A DNA stretch of 64,000 bases from Anomaloglossus baeobatrachus (Eukaryota > Chordata > Amphibia > Anura > Aromobatidae). The notes below the pieces were generated by a model, which searched no databases, was not told the origin of the DNA, and saw nothing but the letters and a program-made list of their open reading frames with translations. Numbering within the stretch: the stretch's first letter is position 1; every line of letters starts with the position of its first letter. The stretch is from positions 708,095,341-708,159,340 of the forward strand of contig NC_134353.1 in the NCBI RefSeq assembly GCF_048569485.1. The letters are read 5' to 3'. Of this stretch, positions 1-11,639 are shown in pieces. The translations under genes were made by a program, and so were the position numbers.

Positions 1-89
1 CAGGACAGTGCGAGCGACCAGGTCCTTCTCCTTCTGACCGGTTAACAAATTTCCTCAAATAGGGTGATATGCGTACTGCTGGAAGGTGT

Positions 90-222
90 GTGCATGTATA
101 TGTGTGTGCATGTATATGTGTGTGCATGTATATGTGTGTGCGTGCGTGCGTGTATGTATATGTGTGTGCATGTATATGTGTGTGCGTGCGTGCGTGCGTG
201 TGTGTATATGTGTATATATATA
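90..222. repeat. TG/TATG microsatellite
   Basis: Alternating purine-pyrimidine tract made of GTGTGCATGTATATG-type units that grade into pure TG and TA runs. It is simple sequence. The open frame through it only reflects the repeat. Confidence 0.9.
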
Positions 223-466
223 TAATGTCATAATGATGCTGGGTAAGCTATACTATGGAGAATATATTGGGAAATAATATGCACTTTGAGACCCATATTG
301 AAATGAGACGTGGACTGCGGGTGCATTGTTTATTATGTTATTTGTGTGGTTTTTCTTATTGACTAAAGGTTTTTTCCCTTTCTGTGATATTTCTATGGAG
401 GGAATTATTTTATGTGTTGTATAATTTTGATGTTAAATAAAAATGAACCTGATTTAAAAAAAAAGA
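223..466 (+). other. AT-rich tract ending in AATAAA plus poly-A, possibly a retroposed 3' tail
   Basis: The segment ends with an AATAAA-like signal near 436 followed by an A run near 456-465, as at the 3' end of a LINE copy or processed transcript. No coding similarity was recognised, so the class is uncertain. Bases 1-89 show nothing I can name. Confidence 0.25.
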
Positions 467-469
467 AAA

Positions 470-865
470 CCTCTGGAATGTAATCAAGAGATAGATGGAT
501 AGTCACAAGCCATCAAACAAAGAAGATCTGCTTACATTTTTGCACCAGGAGTAGCATAAGGTCACCCAAAAGTAGTGTGAAAGACTAGTGGAAAGCATGC
601 CAAGACGCATGAAAGCTGTGATTAAACATCATGGTTATTCCACAAAATATTGATTTCTGAACTCTTCCTGAGGTAAAACATTAGTATTGTTGTTTCTAAA
701 TGATTATAAACTTGTTTTCTTTGCATTATTTGAGGTGTCTGAAAGCACTACGTTTTTTTATTATTTTGACCATTTCTCATTTTCAGAAAATAAATACAAA
801 ATTTATTGCTTGGAAATTCGGAGACATGTTGTCAATAGTTTATAGAATAAAATAACAATAATGAA
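470..865 (+). mobile_element. Tc1-family transposon, 3' remnant
   Basis: The + strand near 595-650 encodes MPRRMKAVIKHHGYSTKY and a stop, the usual C-terminus of Tc1 transposases. It is followed by an AT-rich 3' untranslated segment typical of vertebrate Tc1 elements. The 5' end and most of the gene are missing, and the far end is replaced by unrelated LTR-like sequence. It is inert. Confidence 0.7.
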
Positions 866-1764
866 ATTAATGTTCGTGACGCCACCTGAGGATTGCGTTT
901 AAGGATGGGGAACCGCCGCTGCTCAATGTGGGTACTTCCAGGGATGGTGGTAGTGGCAGCTGAGATGGTAGGCCCTCTGCAGGTAGGGATGTGCCTGGGA
1001 GAAGTAATGGGGCAATAATGGAGCCCACACCAGGTCTTTAACAGTCTCTTTAAGTCTGTACTCACTGTGGACCCAGGGATTGCTGGTTCAGGTCCCAGGA
1101 GGACCAGTGCCAATGTAGTGACCCAGGTTGCTCTGTCCCCGGCACTCTCTGTAGATTGAATCCCCGTAGCGTGGAGCGTTTGGGAACCCCAACTGTCCCT
1201 TTTGGGGTCCAGTCTCCTTCTCTGTATGGCAGACAGTGTGGACCCTGCGGGGAGGTAAGTGTCCGAACCCCGATCCTAGTTTACTGTTTTGCCCCCAGAT
1301 TATTTGGTTCGATGAAGTCCATGAAGGTGTCCTCACTGTGCAGGTATTTTCCAAACAGTCTAAAACTTGCGCTTGACCTAGGGCCCTGTGCCCCATGCGT
1401 GCTCCGGTCCCAGCGGTATCTCGGTACCCATCCTGGTGACCTCTCTCCTGTGCCCCGGGGTCACCGTTACAAGGACCCAGCTCAGGCACGTCCGCTCATC
1501 TCTCCTGTGTGCTCCTGACTTCTTACTCCCTCTAACTGCCTGCTGAGACCTCCCACCAGGCTGGCTATACCCAGGGATTCGTTCCACTGGCGACCATCCC
1601 CTTACATGGTTAACTCTCTATGCCCAGTGTGGAGAGGAGAACTAGGATTTTAAATGTGTGTTGGTGGAATCGGCACTGGTACTCCAGGTCCCAGGGGGTA
1701 GGTCCTGCATCCCAAAGAGGATGCAGTTCCCTGTAGTCCCCTGAGGTTCTTAGGGGCACTACAC
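866..1764. repeat. LTR-like fragment related to the solo LTR at 1893-3050
   Basis: Starts with a GTGACGCCACC block that is also found near 2020 inside the solo LTR, with the same order of short similar motifs (accgc(c/t)gctg, then the gg-rich run) after it. It ends near an ACTACA just before the minisatellite. I read it as a diverged, truncated relative of that LTR. No target duplication was found. The overlapping open frames on both strands are not convincing genes. Confidence 0.35.
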
Positions 1765-1888
1765 ATGTACCCCCTTTATCATACAGAGTGCTCCCTATGC
1801 TGCTGCCCCTGTCCCATAGAGATCCCACCCCATGCACCCCCTTTATCATACAGAGCGCTCCCTATGCTGCTGCCCCTGTCCCATAGAG
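1765..1888. repeat. Minisatellite, ~64-66-bp unit, left block
   Basis: Two tandem units of the form 'tgtacccccTTTATCATACAG ... GCTGCTGCCCCTGTCCCATAGAG'. The same unit resumes at 3055, so one array was split by the solo LTR. Confidence 0.8.
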
Positions 1889-1892
1889 GTAA

Positions 1893-3050
1893 TGTGCCCC
1901 CCTGCAGCAGTCGAACCACTCGGATCTGGGTTTGCTGTGGCTGGAGGGTCTCCGGACCCGGGGGCTAGGGGCCACACTGAAATGAAGAAGGGGGTATTTA
2001 CAGGGGAGGTATATATAGTTTGTGACGCCACCCATGGTGTCCGGTAATTGGGAGTACCGCTGCTGCCATTGGGAATACCCGGGGTGATGGAGTGGGGCAG
2101 CTAGGTGACGTGACCCTCCACGCGTAGGGGATTACCCCGGCACTCTGGATGGTGGAGTTGGGTGCAGGGGGAGTGCAGGCTCGCTGGTTGCAGGGGTTAA
2201 TTAGGTACTCACTCAGAAATAAAGCAGATGCTGACAACAGGGTAAACCAAGTCTTAGACTGCCGCTGTCTCCTGAGGGAAGCTTGTCCGGGTCCCATCCC
2301 CTGCAGCACTGCCTGGTGGTCCGTGACCTGCCTCCTGGCACAGAATTTAGAGTGTCTTTTGTGGCCCGTCAGCTTGGAGCTTTCCAGGCTCCGCTCCCCA
2401 CTGTGGCTAAGTAGAAGAGCTTGCTCTCAGGGGCTCACGCTTGGGATTTCAGTGGGCTGCTTGTTTGGAAAGCCCTATCCCTCTCGTTGCGCTAGTGCCC
2501 CTGATCTCTGAGCTTTGTAGGAACAGTCTGTAGAGGTCCTGTCCTCCGTAGGTTAATTGCTGGGTCGCCTGAAGCTTCTCTCTGACCTAGGGTCTGTGTA
2601 CCCCGTCGTGCCTTCGGACCCAGACTGATGATTAGGCCCAGGCTGCTGACCGTCCTCCAAGACAGGTCCCAGGTACCTAGCCTCAATCCCCTGTGACCGG
2701 GGGTCCGACTCCTCTAGGTCCAGACCACCGTCTGTGACCTAGTCTGCTTGTTCCCTGAGAGCTACAACTCCCAGCTTCCTCAGAGCTCCTCACAGCTCGA
2801 GGGCTACCACTGCTCTGACTTGACACCTCCCACCTACCTGCCTGACCCTTAGGTGGGCAGCCCTATTCCAGCTTAAGCAGCCCACTGGTGTGCCTGACAG
2901 GTGTGGGGCAAGGTGTATCTAGGATTTGTGAATGCTGGTGGAGGCAGTACTGCAGGTTAGGTTCCCAGAACCATGGGGGGTTGAGCTCTGCACGGGGAGA
3001 GAAATATTGTGCAGAACCCTGTGACGACCTGATTAGTCCAGAGCATCAAA
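1893..3050. mobile_element. Solo LTR (fossil) inserted in the minisatellite
   Basis: A 1158-bp insert starts with TG and is flanked by GTAA on both sides (1889-1892 and 3051-3054). The minisatellite unit reads through once the insert and one GTAA are removed. The 4-bp duplication and TG start fit an LTR left after recombination of a retroviral or LTR-retrotransposon provirus. No gag or pol is present. It is a degenerate fossil and its family is not assigned. Confidence 0.6.
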
Positions 3051-3054
3051 GTAA

Positions 3055-3325
3055 CACTCCATGTACCCCCTTTATCATACAGAGTGCTTCCTATGCTGCT
3101 TCCCCTGTCCCATAGAGGTCACACCCCATGCAACCCCTTTACCATACAGAGCGCTCCCTATTCTGCTGCCCCTGTCCCATTGAGATCCATATACCCACTT
3201 TTCCTATACAAAGTGCTCCCTATGCTGCTGCCGCCCCTGTCCCATAGAGATCCCAGTCCATGCACCCCCTTTATCATACAGATCGCTCCCTATGCTTCTT
3301 CCCCTGCTCCATAGAGATTACACCC
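3055..3325. repeat. Minisatellite, ~64-66-bp unit, right block
   Basis: About four further units of the array seen at 1765-1888, with variants such as ACCATACAG and TTTCCTATACA. The following 3326-3454 holds nothing I recognise. Confidence 0.8.
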
Positions 3326-3454
3326 CGCCGGCTACCGCCACTATCTTCGGCTCTACAATGCTTACCGCCTCTGGTGAGATCTCCTCTCCTCCTCAGCGGC
3401 ACGCTGCAGAGATGTCAGCAGCGATGAGGTAAACTCGCGCCAGGAGATTTCCTC

Positions 3455-4876
3455 ATCTCAAGCAATTTATTGAACCAAACGCCAATAACAGTGATGGGTA
3501 AACCTCCCCCCCACCAAATTAAAATGTAATGTCTTAATGATTTGTCATGTGACCAATTACAGCTTGACAATGACGTCTCATGCTGTTCACAAGTGGAGTT
3601 ATTGTCTGCTGAGGCATGGTGTCCCACTGTTCTTGAATGGTGGCCCTCAGGTCATTGAGGTTCTGGAGTGCAAAGTTAAGGCCCCTTTACACACTGAGAC
3701 TTTCTATCGATCCCACCAGTGATCACGACCTGGCCGGGATCGCTGGAAAGTCTCTGGTGAGCTGTCAAACAGGTAAACCTGGCCAACGACGCAGCAGCGA
3801 TACGAACCTGCAGAACGACCTAGCTGGTCGTTTGTGACGTGTCAAAGCAGCTATTTGAAAGGGAAGTCGCTAACGGAGTCGCTGTAACAGTGTCAAACAC
3901 AACGATGCTTGCTGCGCAGTGGGAGACAAAGGACCAAAAAATGTTCATGAGAGATGTGTAGCGATCCGCGACCTCACAGCGGGGGCCAGGTCGCTGATGC
4001 GTTTCACACACTGCAATGTGGCTGGGGAGGTCGCTATTATGTCACAAAACCAAGTGAAAAGGTTTTGGTACCGTGTTAGCCAGTTGAAAAATTATTGAAT
4101 GTTCTCAGTGAGAGGAACAAAATTATCAAAAACCACAAAACCAGTGACGTTACAGCGATATTGCTAGCGATGTTGCAGTGTGTAAAGGGGCCTTTCTAAA
4201 GCCTTTACACAGCGACTCAGCTGATCCTATAAGTTTTCTAAGGGATACAGGTCTGGAAAAAGTGCAGTCCACTCCATTTGAGGTTCCCCAGTCTCCAGTA
4301 ACCATTCCGTAATGATGTGATCTTGATGGGCTGGAGCATTGTCATCCATGAAGATGAAATTAGGCCTGTGTTGTTCATGCAGAGGCGCAATGACTGGACT
4401 AATGATGTTATTCAAGTAGAAGGGGCTTGTCACTGTACCATTCCCAGAGTGTATGGCAATTCTGTAATGACTAGACACACCTGGCCACACTGTAAAACCA
4501 CCACCACCAAAGGCCCGTCTGGTGACCACACTGGCTGATGTACAGTGCTCTCCTTGAAGTCTCCAACATTGTTGACTGCTATCAGTTCTACTCAACGTGA
4601 ATCGACTTTCATCAGAGAACAGTACTGAGGTCCACTGTTCCCTTGTACAGCAAGAAGATGACACCTGTGTCTGGTAGTGTTGTCAGTTAACCTTCAAAGT
4701 TTTCTAGGATGCAAATCACACTGATGTAAATGGTTTCAAATAGTCTAATGTGACACTTGGGTACTTCTCACCTCCCTTAAAAGTGCCTGGAGTGGTGTGA
4801 TATTCATCATTCCGTTCCAAAGGACATTGTTCACAATGAAGCGGTCACCAGTGTGTGATGTAGCCAAAGGATATCC
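3455..4876 (-). mobile_element. Degenerate Tc1-family transposon split by a MITE
   Basis: The minus strand carries Tc1 transposase pieces. These are a helix-turn-helix-like part near 4745-4860 (REVRSTQVSH), EQWTSVLFSDESRF near 4620, DNAPAH near 4340 and PDLYPLENL near 4240. After the MITE come LRATIQEQWD and NSMRRHCQAVIGH near 3550-3660. The second D and the E are 34 residues apart (DD34E). Several stops and shifts interrupt the frame, and the 5' end is overrun by a MITE scrap. It is inactive. Confidence 0.75.
3678..4194. mobile_element. MITE, AAGGCCCC ends
   Basis: The ends AAGGCCCCTTTACACACTG and CAGTGTGTAAAGGGGCCTT are inverted repeats. The insert separates codons of the Tc1 gene it entered. 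A perfect target duplication cannot be read. It codes for nothing and is probably hAT- or Harbinger-mobilised. Confidence 0.75.
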
Positions 4877-4947
4877 ACTTAGGGTATGTCCGCACGCTGC
4901 GTTCTTGATTTGACAAAAAAAATGCACCCTCTGGCAGACTTGAAAAC
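4877..4947. repeat. MITE end fragment
   Basis: Contains GGGTATGTCCGCACGCTGCG and a GCACCCTCTGGCAG stretch. Both resemble the end of the MITE at 41757 (GGCTATGTCCGCATTTTGCG ... GCATCCTCTGGCAG). Only this scrap remains, between two Tc1/mariner elements. Confidence 0.5.
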
Positions 4948-5168
4948 TACACCGTGTTCCAAATTATTATGCAAATTGGATTTAAATGTCATAGCGATTA
5001 ATTTTTATTTTTTTTTCAATGAAACTCATTGATGATATTGTGCCTCAGGGTTCTTTGGATCACTGAACTCAATCTCAGATAACTGTGATAATTAGTTTGC
5101 CAGGTGAGCCCAATAAAAGGAAAACTGGATGCTCCACAATATTAAGCAGGCCACAGTTTTCAAGTAAC

Positions 5169-6794
5169 ATGGGAAAGAAAAAGGATCTCTCTGCTGCCAA
5201 AAAGCATCAAATAATGCAGTGCTTTGGACGGGGGATGAAAACATTAAATATTTCACGAAAACGTAAGCATGATCATCGTACTGTGAAGAGATTTGTGGCT
5301 GATTCAGAGCACATACGTGTTCGTACGGATAGAGGCAGAATGAGGAAGGTTTATGCCAGGCAAATTCATCGGATTAAGGCCCCCTTCACACGTCAGTGAA
5401 AAACACTGACGTTCTTCACTTACGTGTAAAACACGCACATGTCCCTCCTTGTTCCGTGATTCACGGCACACGTGGGTTGTCCATGTGCAATCCGTGATCT
5501 GTGATCCGTGATTGCAAATGGACATTACTCACCTGCCTTCGCTCCTGCTGTCCATGGTGCAAAACGCCTCGGCTCTGCAGCGTCCGCCCAACACTCTCTG
5601 CAGCTACTTCCGGGTCGGCTGTTCCTGCTTTCATGAATATTCAGGAGCCGGACAGGAGCTGCATAAAGCGGAGGCTGCACAGTGTGTCGCTGGAAAGGTG
5701 AGTTGAACATTTTATTACTTTATATGTCAGTGTTTTTCTGGTACGTGTTTCACGGATCACACACGGATCACACCATAGTGTGGTTCGTGGGTCATCAGTG
5801 ATGCCAGAAAAAAACGGACTTGTCTTCAAGCAGAATCAAGGACACGCGTGTACGCTGCACGGAGACATCACTGATGTGTGAGCAGACCCATTGGTTATAA
5901 TGGGTCTGCGTATGACAGTGATTCTGGTATGTATAAAAAAAAAGCACATACGTACCAGAATCACTGACTTGTGAAGGGGGCCTAAGAGAGCAGCTGCTAA
6001 AAAGCCGTTACAAACCAGCAAACAGATATTTGAAGCTGCTGGTGCCTCTGGAGTCCCTCGAACCTCAAGGTGTAGGATCCATCAAAGGCTAGATGTGGTG
6101 CATAAACCTACTATTCGACCACCCCTAACCAGTTCTCACAAGCAGAAATAGTTGCAGTGGGCCTAGACATACCTGAAGACTAATTTTCAAACAGTCTTGT
6201 TTACTGCTGAGTGTCGAGCAACCCTGGATGGTGGTCCAGATGGATGGAGTGGTGGATGGTTGGTGGATGGCCACCGTGTCCCAACAAGGCTGTGACGTCA
6301 GCAAGGAGGTGGAGGAGTCATATTTTGGGCCGGAATCATGGGGAGACATCTGGTAGGCCCCTTTAGGGTTCCTGAAGGTGTGAAAATGTCCTCTGCAAAG
6401 TATATAGAGTTTCTGACTGACAACTTTCTTCCATGGTACAAAAAGCAGAAATGTGCCTTCAGGAGTAAAATCATCTTCATGAATGACAATGCACCATCTC
6501 ATGCTGCAAAGAATACCTGTGTCACTGGCTGCTATGGGCATAAAAGGAGATAAACTCATGGTGTGGCCACCACCTTCACCTGACCTCAACCCTATAGAGA
6601 ACCTTTGGAGTATCATGAAGCAAAAGATCTATGAGGGTGGGATGCAGTTCACATCAAAACAGCAGCTCTGGGAGGCTATTCTGACATAAAAAAAAAAAGA
6701 AATTCAAGCAGAAACTCTTCAAAAACTCACAAGTTCAATGGATGCAAGAATTGTGAAGGTGATATCAAAGAAGGGCTCCTATGTTAACATGTAA
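5169..6794 (+). pseudogene. Mariner-type transposase, broken
   Basis: Begins at ATG 5169 (MGKKKDLSAAKKHQIMQCFG, a helix-turn-helix start). It is interrupted by the MITE at 5378-5982 and resumes near 5983. Visible motifs are RSKIIFMNDNAPSHAAKNT near 6460 (second catalytic D) and SPDLNPIENLWSI near 6580 (third residue, E). The D-to-E spacing is about 36-37 residues with a frameshift between them, which suggests a DD36E/DD37E type rather than classic DD34E. Stops occur near 6147 and 6292, and a stop follows ILT near 6687. The frame ends in SKKGSYVNM. It cannot make active enzyme. Confidence 0.75.
5378..5982. mobile_element. MITE, GGCCCCC ends, TAA target site
   Basis: GGCCCCCTTCACACG and its mirror (GTGAAGGGGGCC) are flanked by perfect TAA duplications (5375-5377, 5983-5985). 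The 3-bp TWA duplication fits PIF/Harbinger-type transposition. It has the same ends as the 2.5-kb foldback at 42530-45051. It codes for nothing and breaks the mariner transposase. Confidence 0.85.
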
Positions 6795-7030
6795 CTTGGC
6801 CTGTTAGGATGTTTTGGATTTCAATAGCTTTTTATTTCGGTGAATGTGACCTCCTAATGCTGCAAATTCCACAAATGAGCATTTTCAGTTCTTTAAAACA
6901 TATAAAATGTTTAGAAACTCTACTGTGCCTAATAATTTGGAACAGTGCATTTTGAGGGTTTGGTTTTTTTTAAAAAAATTGAAGATTATACTGTTATCAT
7001 TGGGAGGTTTCTTCAATAAAATTAGATGTA

Positions 7031-8679
7031 CAGTCATATGAAAAAGTTTGGGCACCCCTATTAATGTTAACCTTTTTTCTTTATAACAATTTGGGTTTTT
7101 GCAACAGCTATTTCAGTTTCATATATCTAATAACTGATGGACTGAGTAATATTTCTGGATTAAAATGAGGTTTATTGTACTAACAGAAAATGTGCAATCC
7201 GCATTTAAACAAAATTTGACCGGTGCAAAAGTATGGGCACCTCAACATAAAAGTGACATTAATATTTTGTAGATCCTCCTTTTGCAAAAATAACAGCCTC
7301 TAGTCACTTCCTGTAGCTTTTAATGAGTTCCTGGATCCTGGATGAAGGTATATTTGACCATTCCTGTTTACAAAATAATTCCAGTTCAGTTAAGTTTGAT
7401 GGTCGCCGAGCATGGACAGCATGCTTCAAACCATCCCACAGATTTTCAATGACATTCAGGTCTGGGGACTGGGATAGCCATTCCAGAACATTGTAATTGT
7501 TCCTCTGCATGAATGCCTGAGTAGATTTGGAGCGGTGTTTTGGATCATTGTCTTGCTGAAATATCCATCCCCTGCGTAACTTCAACTTCGTCACTGATTC
7601 TTGCACATTATTGTCAAGAATCTGCTGATACTGAGTTGAATCCATGCGACCCTCAACTTTAACAAGATTCCCGGTGCCGGCATTGGCCATACAGCCCCAA
7701 AGCATGATGGAACCTCCACCAAATTTTTCTGTGGGTAGCAAGTGCTTTTCTTGGAATGCCGTGTTTTTTTGCCTCCATGCATAACCCCTTTTTGTATGAC
7801 CAAACAACTCAATCTTTGTTTCATCAGTCCACACGACCTTCTTCCAAAATGTAACTGGCTTGTCAAAATGTGCTTTTGCATACCTCAGGCGATTCTGTTT
7901 GTGGCGTGTTTGCAGAAACGGCTTCTTTCGCATCACTCTCCCATACAGCTTCTCCTTGTGCAACGTGCGCTGTATTGTTGACCGATGCACAGTGACACAA
8001 TCTGCAGCAAGATGATGCTGCAGGTCTTCAGAGGTGGTCTGTGGATTGTCCTTGACTGTTCTCACCATTCTTCTTCTCTGCCTTTCTGATATTTTTCTTG
8101 GCCTGCCACTTCTGGGCTTAACAAGAACTGTACCTGTGTTCTTCCATTTCCTTACTATGTTCCTCACAGTGGAAACTGACAGTTTAAATCTCTGAGACAA
8201 CTTTTTGTATCCTTCCCCTGAACAACTATGTTGAATAATCTTTGTTTTCTAATCATTTGAGAGTTGTTTTTAGGAGCCCATGATGCCACTCTTCATAGGA
8301 GATTCAAATAGGAGAACAACTTGCAAGTGGCCACCTTAAATACCTTTTCTCATGATTGGATACACCTGCCTATGACGTTCAAAGCTCAATGAGGTTACAA
8401 AACCAATTTAGTGCTTCAGTAAGTCAGTAAAAAGTAGTTAGGAGTGTTCAAATGAAGAAATTGATAAGGGTGCCCATACTTTTGCACCGGTCAAATTTTG
8501 TTTAAATGCGGATTGCACATTTTCTGTTAGTACAATAAACCTCATTTCAATCCAGAAATATTACTCAGTCCATCAGTTATTAGATATATGAAACTGAAAT
8601 AGCTGTTGCAAAAACCCAAATTGTTATAAAGAAAAAAGGTTAACATTAATAGGGGTGCCCAAACTTTTTCATATGACTG
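7031..8679 (-). mobile_element. Tc1 transposon, nearly intact
   Basis: Long inverted ends begin CAGTCATATGAAAAAGTTTG. The right end mirrors the left for over 100 bp, including a second GTGCCCATACTTTTGCACCG block inside each end. A TA precedes the left end, and the right flank reads CA (a likely decayed TA). The element is 1649 bp, full length for Tc1. Confidence 0.88.
7304..8281 (-). pseudogene. Tc1 transposase with two early stops
   Basis: From the likely ATG at 8281 the reading frame is 325 codons long and fully aligned to the Tc1 family. The only breaks are two in-frame stops: codon 4 (TAA, 8272-8270) and codon 11 (TAG, 8251-8249). Downstream the protein has the paired-like DNA-binding region with SGRPRK and the catalytic motifs WTDETK, FQQDNDPKH and SPDLNVIENLW (D and E 34 residues apart, DD34E). 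The frame ends in IQELIKSYRK. It is a recently dead gene, and a start downstream of codon 11 would lose most of the first helix-turn-helix. Confidence 0.85.
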
Positions 8680-8799
8680 CATACTCTAACGGGTGATGAC
8701 TTTTACTAGACTGACTGTCATTTGCACCAACTATTTAGGAAGATCAGAGAAAAATATCATTTGCATAATAATTTGGAACATGGTGTATAAACATGTACT

Positions 8800-9470
8800 G
8801 TGTACATGTACTGTGTTTGACCAAAAAGCGGTGAACACGCATGCGTTTTTGATGCATTTACAATGCGTTTTCAATGCAGTGAGTCGCGCTATCAGTAGTG
8901 ACATCACTCAGGTGATTTCCGGTCACAGAGGTTCACCCGAGTTCATACTCATTGCGCGGCTATGTCTTTATCTGCTGTCAGCGCGCAGTTATGCTCTATG
9001 GTGCTCTTGTGACAGGACAGGGATGTAGCAGAGCTGAATCATCGTGGGACCTCGTGTGCATTACTTTGGACTTGCAGGGATGTTTAGGGGTTAATAAAGT
9101 GGTGAAAGAGGGTGTTTTTTGTTTTTCATTCCAAATTGGGTGTGTATGTGTTTATTTACTTTTACTGATAGATTACTGATGGGGTGGGGTCTCATAGATG
9201 ACTGCCATCACTAATCTAGGACTTAGTGGCTGCTGTGGGCTGCCATTAACTCCTTATTACCCCAATTGCTACTGCACCAGGGCTGCGGGAAGAGCCGGGT
9301 CCAGCGCCAGAATTGGCGCATCTTATGGATGTGCCACTTTTGGGGTGAATATGGGTTGCTATTGTTAGGCTGGAAAGGGCCAAATGTGACGCACGTGAGC
9401 CGCCAAACAAAGATGCACATAAGCATCTCGGGATAATCCGAAGTTATATGCGAGTCACAGGTTAGCCACA
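8800..9470. repeat. Remnant of a large MITE with a shared module
   Basis: Contains GTTCACCCGAGTTCATACTC near 8930, also found near 44767. It also holds the module GTTAATAAAGTGGTGAAAGA ... TAATCTAGGACTTA ... GCTGCCATTAACTCCTTATTACCCC ... GGGAAGAGCCGGGT (9088-9300), which recurs in the foldback at 42530-45051 and the MITE at 59965-61396. Ends are not clear, so it is a decayed or truncated copy. Confidence 0.5.
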
Positions 9471-9474
9471 ATTT

Positions 9475-9936
9475 GGATTCTCAAGTCCTCCGACAGTTCT
9501 TTGGTCTTCTTTCTTTTCTCCATGCTCAATGTGGTACACACAAGGACACAGGACAGAGGTTGAGTCAACTTTAATCCATGTCAACTGGCTGCAAGTGTGA
9601 TTTAGTTATTGCCAACACCAATTTGGCTTTATGACAATTTTTTTTTTCTTCATTGATAGTTACCGAAAGCGGTTGTTCGCAGTTATTTTGGCCAAAGGTT
9701 GTGCAACCAAGTATTAGGCTAAGGGTGCCAATACTTTTGGCTGGCCCATTTTTGGAGTTTAGTGTGAAATGATCAATGATTTGATTTTTGTTTCATTCTC
9801 TTATGTGTTTTTTCCTTGCAAGCAAAATAAATGAAGATAATAATACCAAAGAATTTGTGATTACAATCATTTTCAAGAAGAAACTTAGTATTATCTGACA
9901 GAATTGCAGGGGTGCCAATACTTTTGGCCAGCACTG
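9475..9936. mobile_element. Tc1/mariner end remnant
   Basis: Ends in GGGGTGCCAATACTTTTGGC followed by CAGCACTG and TA (9937-9938), a typical vertebrate Tc1 terminus. A second copy of GGGTGCCAATACTTTTGGC lies near 9723, as in elements with paired repeat blocks in each end. Only one end is present and no transposase is readable. Confidence 0.6.
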
Positions 9937-10319
9937 TAATACTACCTGGATAATAGCATACAGTCAGGGCCAGAAATATTTGGACAGTGACACAAGTTTT
10001 GTTGTTTTAGCTGTTTACAAAAACATGTTCAGAAATACAATTATATATATAATATGGGCTGAAAGTGCACACTCCCAGCTGCAATATGAGAGTTTTCACA
10101 TCCAAATCGGAGAAAGGGTTTAGGAATCATAGCTCTGTAATGCATAGCCTCCTCTTTTTCAAGGGACCAAAAGTAATTGGACAAGGGACTCTAAGGGCTG
10201 CAATTAACTCTGAAGGCGTCTCCCTCATTGACCTGTAATCAATGAAGTAGTTAAAAGGTTTGGGGTTGATTACAGGTGTGTGGTTTTGCATTTGGAAGCT
10301 GTTGCTGTGACCAGACAAC

Positions 10320-10497
10320 ATGCGGTCTAAGGAACTCTCAATTGAGGTGAAGCAGAACATCCTGAGGCTGAAAAAAAAGAAAAAATCCATCAGAGAGATA
10401 GCAGACATGCTTGGAGTAGCAAAATCAACAGTCGGGTACATTCTGAGAAAAAAGGAATTGACTGGTGAGCTTGGGAACTCAAAAAGGCCTGGGTGTC
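10320..10497 (+). pseudogene. Tc1 transposase, 5' part before the LTR stack
   Basis: ATG at 10320 opens the helix-turn-helix region (MRSKELSIEVKQN ... LGVAKSTVGYILRKKELTG). The frame is cut at 10497, inside the codons for SKRPG-RP, by the outer retrotransposon. The matching intact stretch is seen in the minus-strand copy starting at 62279. Confidence 0.8.
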
Positions 10498-11639
10498 TGT
10501 AATAACCTGCAGGTAACGGGTTACGCAAGGACTGCACGGAACCACGGGGGTTAATCAATGCAAATTTAATAATGTATTGCACAACACAGGTAGAGGAAAA
10601 GTGTGGGAAGGGGAGAAAAGCCGGAAAGGTGCACAGCAGTAGAGATAATGCAATATACATACAACTACTTTGAATAACTTGTCAAGGGTAGGAAGCCTCA
10701 GATTGTACTCCCAAAAGCAAAACACAGAAATCCTTATTAAACAAAAAAACGCAGAGACCTTGTTACCTTACTCGTATAACACAGTGCAGAGTCTTTTCCT
10801 ATCTGTCCCTAACTAAAAGTAGTGTGCACACTTAACTGCAGGTTTCAGCGTGGGGTACCTCGTCACCGTTGGGGCCCGTATTCCGCTGGCAGACACCTCT
10901 AAAGTTCAGTCTTTGTCCCGGGTCTGTAACTTGCACGTGCTGCCTGGCTCCACGCTCCACATCCAGCCTCTTTGGATCTGTAATTTTGTAATTTGCACGT
11001 GCTGTCTGGCTCCTCGCTCCACATCCAGCCTCTTTGGATCTGTGTCTTGGGGGGGACACCACGCAACACTCTAAGGTACTTGGACCTCGGAAAAACAGGG
11101 CAGACTGAGGCCTTCTATCTTACAGCCCACTCCAGCACACTCCTCTCTGCCAAACAGCCACATGTAGACTCCGCCTCCTCCTGTTCCAGACTCAATCAAG
11201 TCACTTGAGCAGCAGGACTTTTGCCCGCTGTTCTCTGTTTTGACAGCAGGTGGCAGCATAACACAAGGAAGTCCACCAAACGGTCTTTTAACCTATATAT
11301 ATATATATATATATTGTGAGGTAGCGTCGTCGGCTGCGCTGCAGAAGACACGGGATCCAGGCACCAAGGTTCACAGCACACGGTTTATTATCCAAAGAAC
11401 AAGTCCACAATAGTACATATGGGCCTTTCCGGCAGAGAACTCAGGGAGATGTGATCACTCCCTCACACCCGGCACACCTGCCCTCGTTCCTGTTTCCTTT
11501 TAACCCTTCCTGAAGCCTGTAGGGAAACAGCATTAACCCCGGAGTGGAGTTGCTTTCTATCATGGAGTGAGCACAACCGGGGCGAGACATACCGGCCGTC
11601 ATAGATAACCCCGGTCACAGTCTCACATACCCCCCCCCT

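Larger units (their letters stand above)
4950..8785 (+). mobile_element. Mariner-type transposon carrying a MITE and a Tc1
   Basis: Terminal inverted repeats of about 28 bp (CACCGTGTTCCAAATTATTA at the left, mirrored at 8758-8785) are flanked by TA duplications (4948-4949 and 8786-8787). The + strand encodes a broken Tc1/mariner transposase. Removing the MITE (5378-5982) and the Tc1 (7031-8679) leaves an element of about 1.6 kb, the normal size for the superfamily. Confidence 0.85.

Noticed and set aside
86-277. Cys/Val-rich peptide at the left edge
   Set aside because: Translation of a TG microsatellite.
10850-11381. Short open frames in the outer LTR
   Set aside because: They recur in the partner LTR, overlap a ~61-bp internal duplication and have no homology. 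LTR sequence is regulatory.
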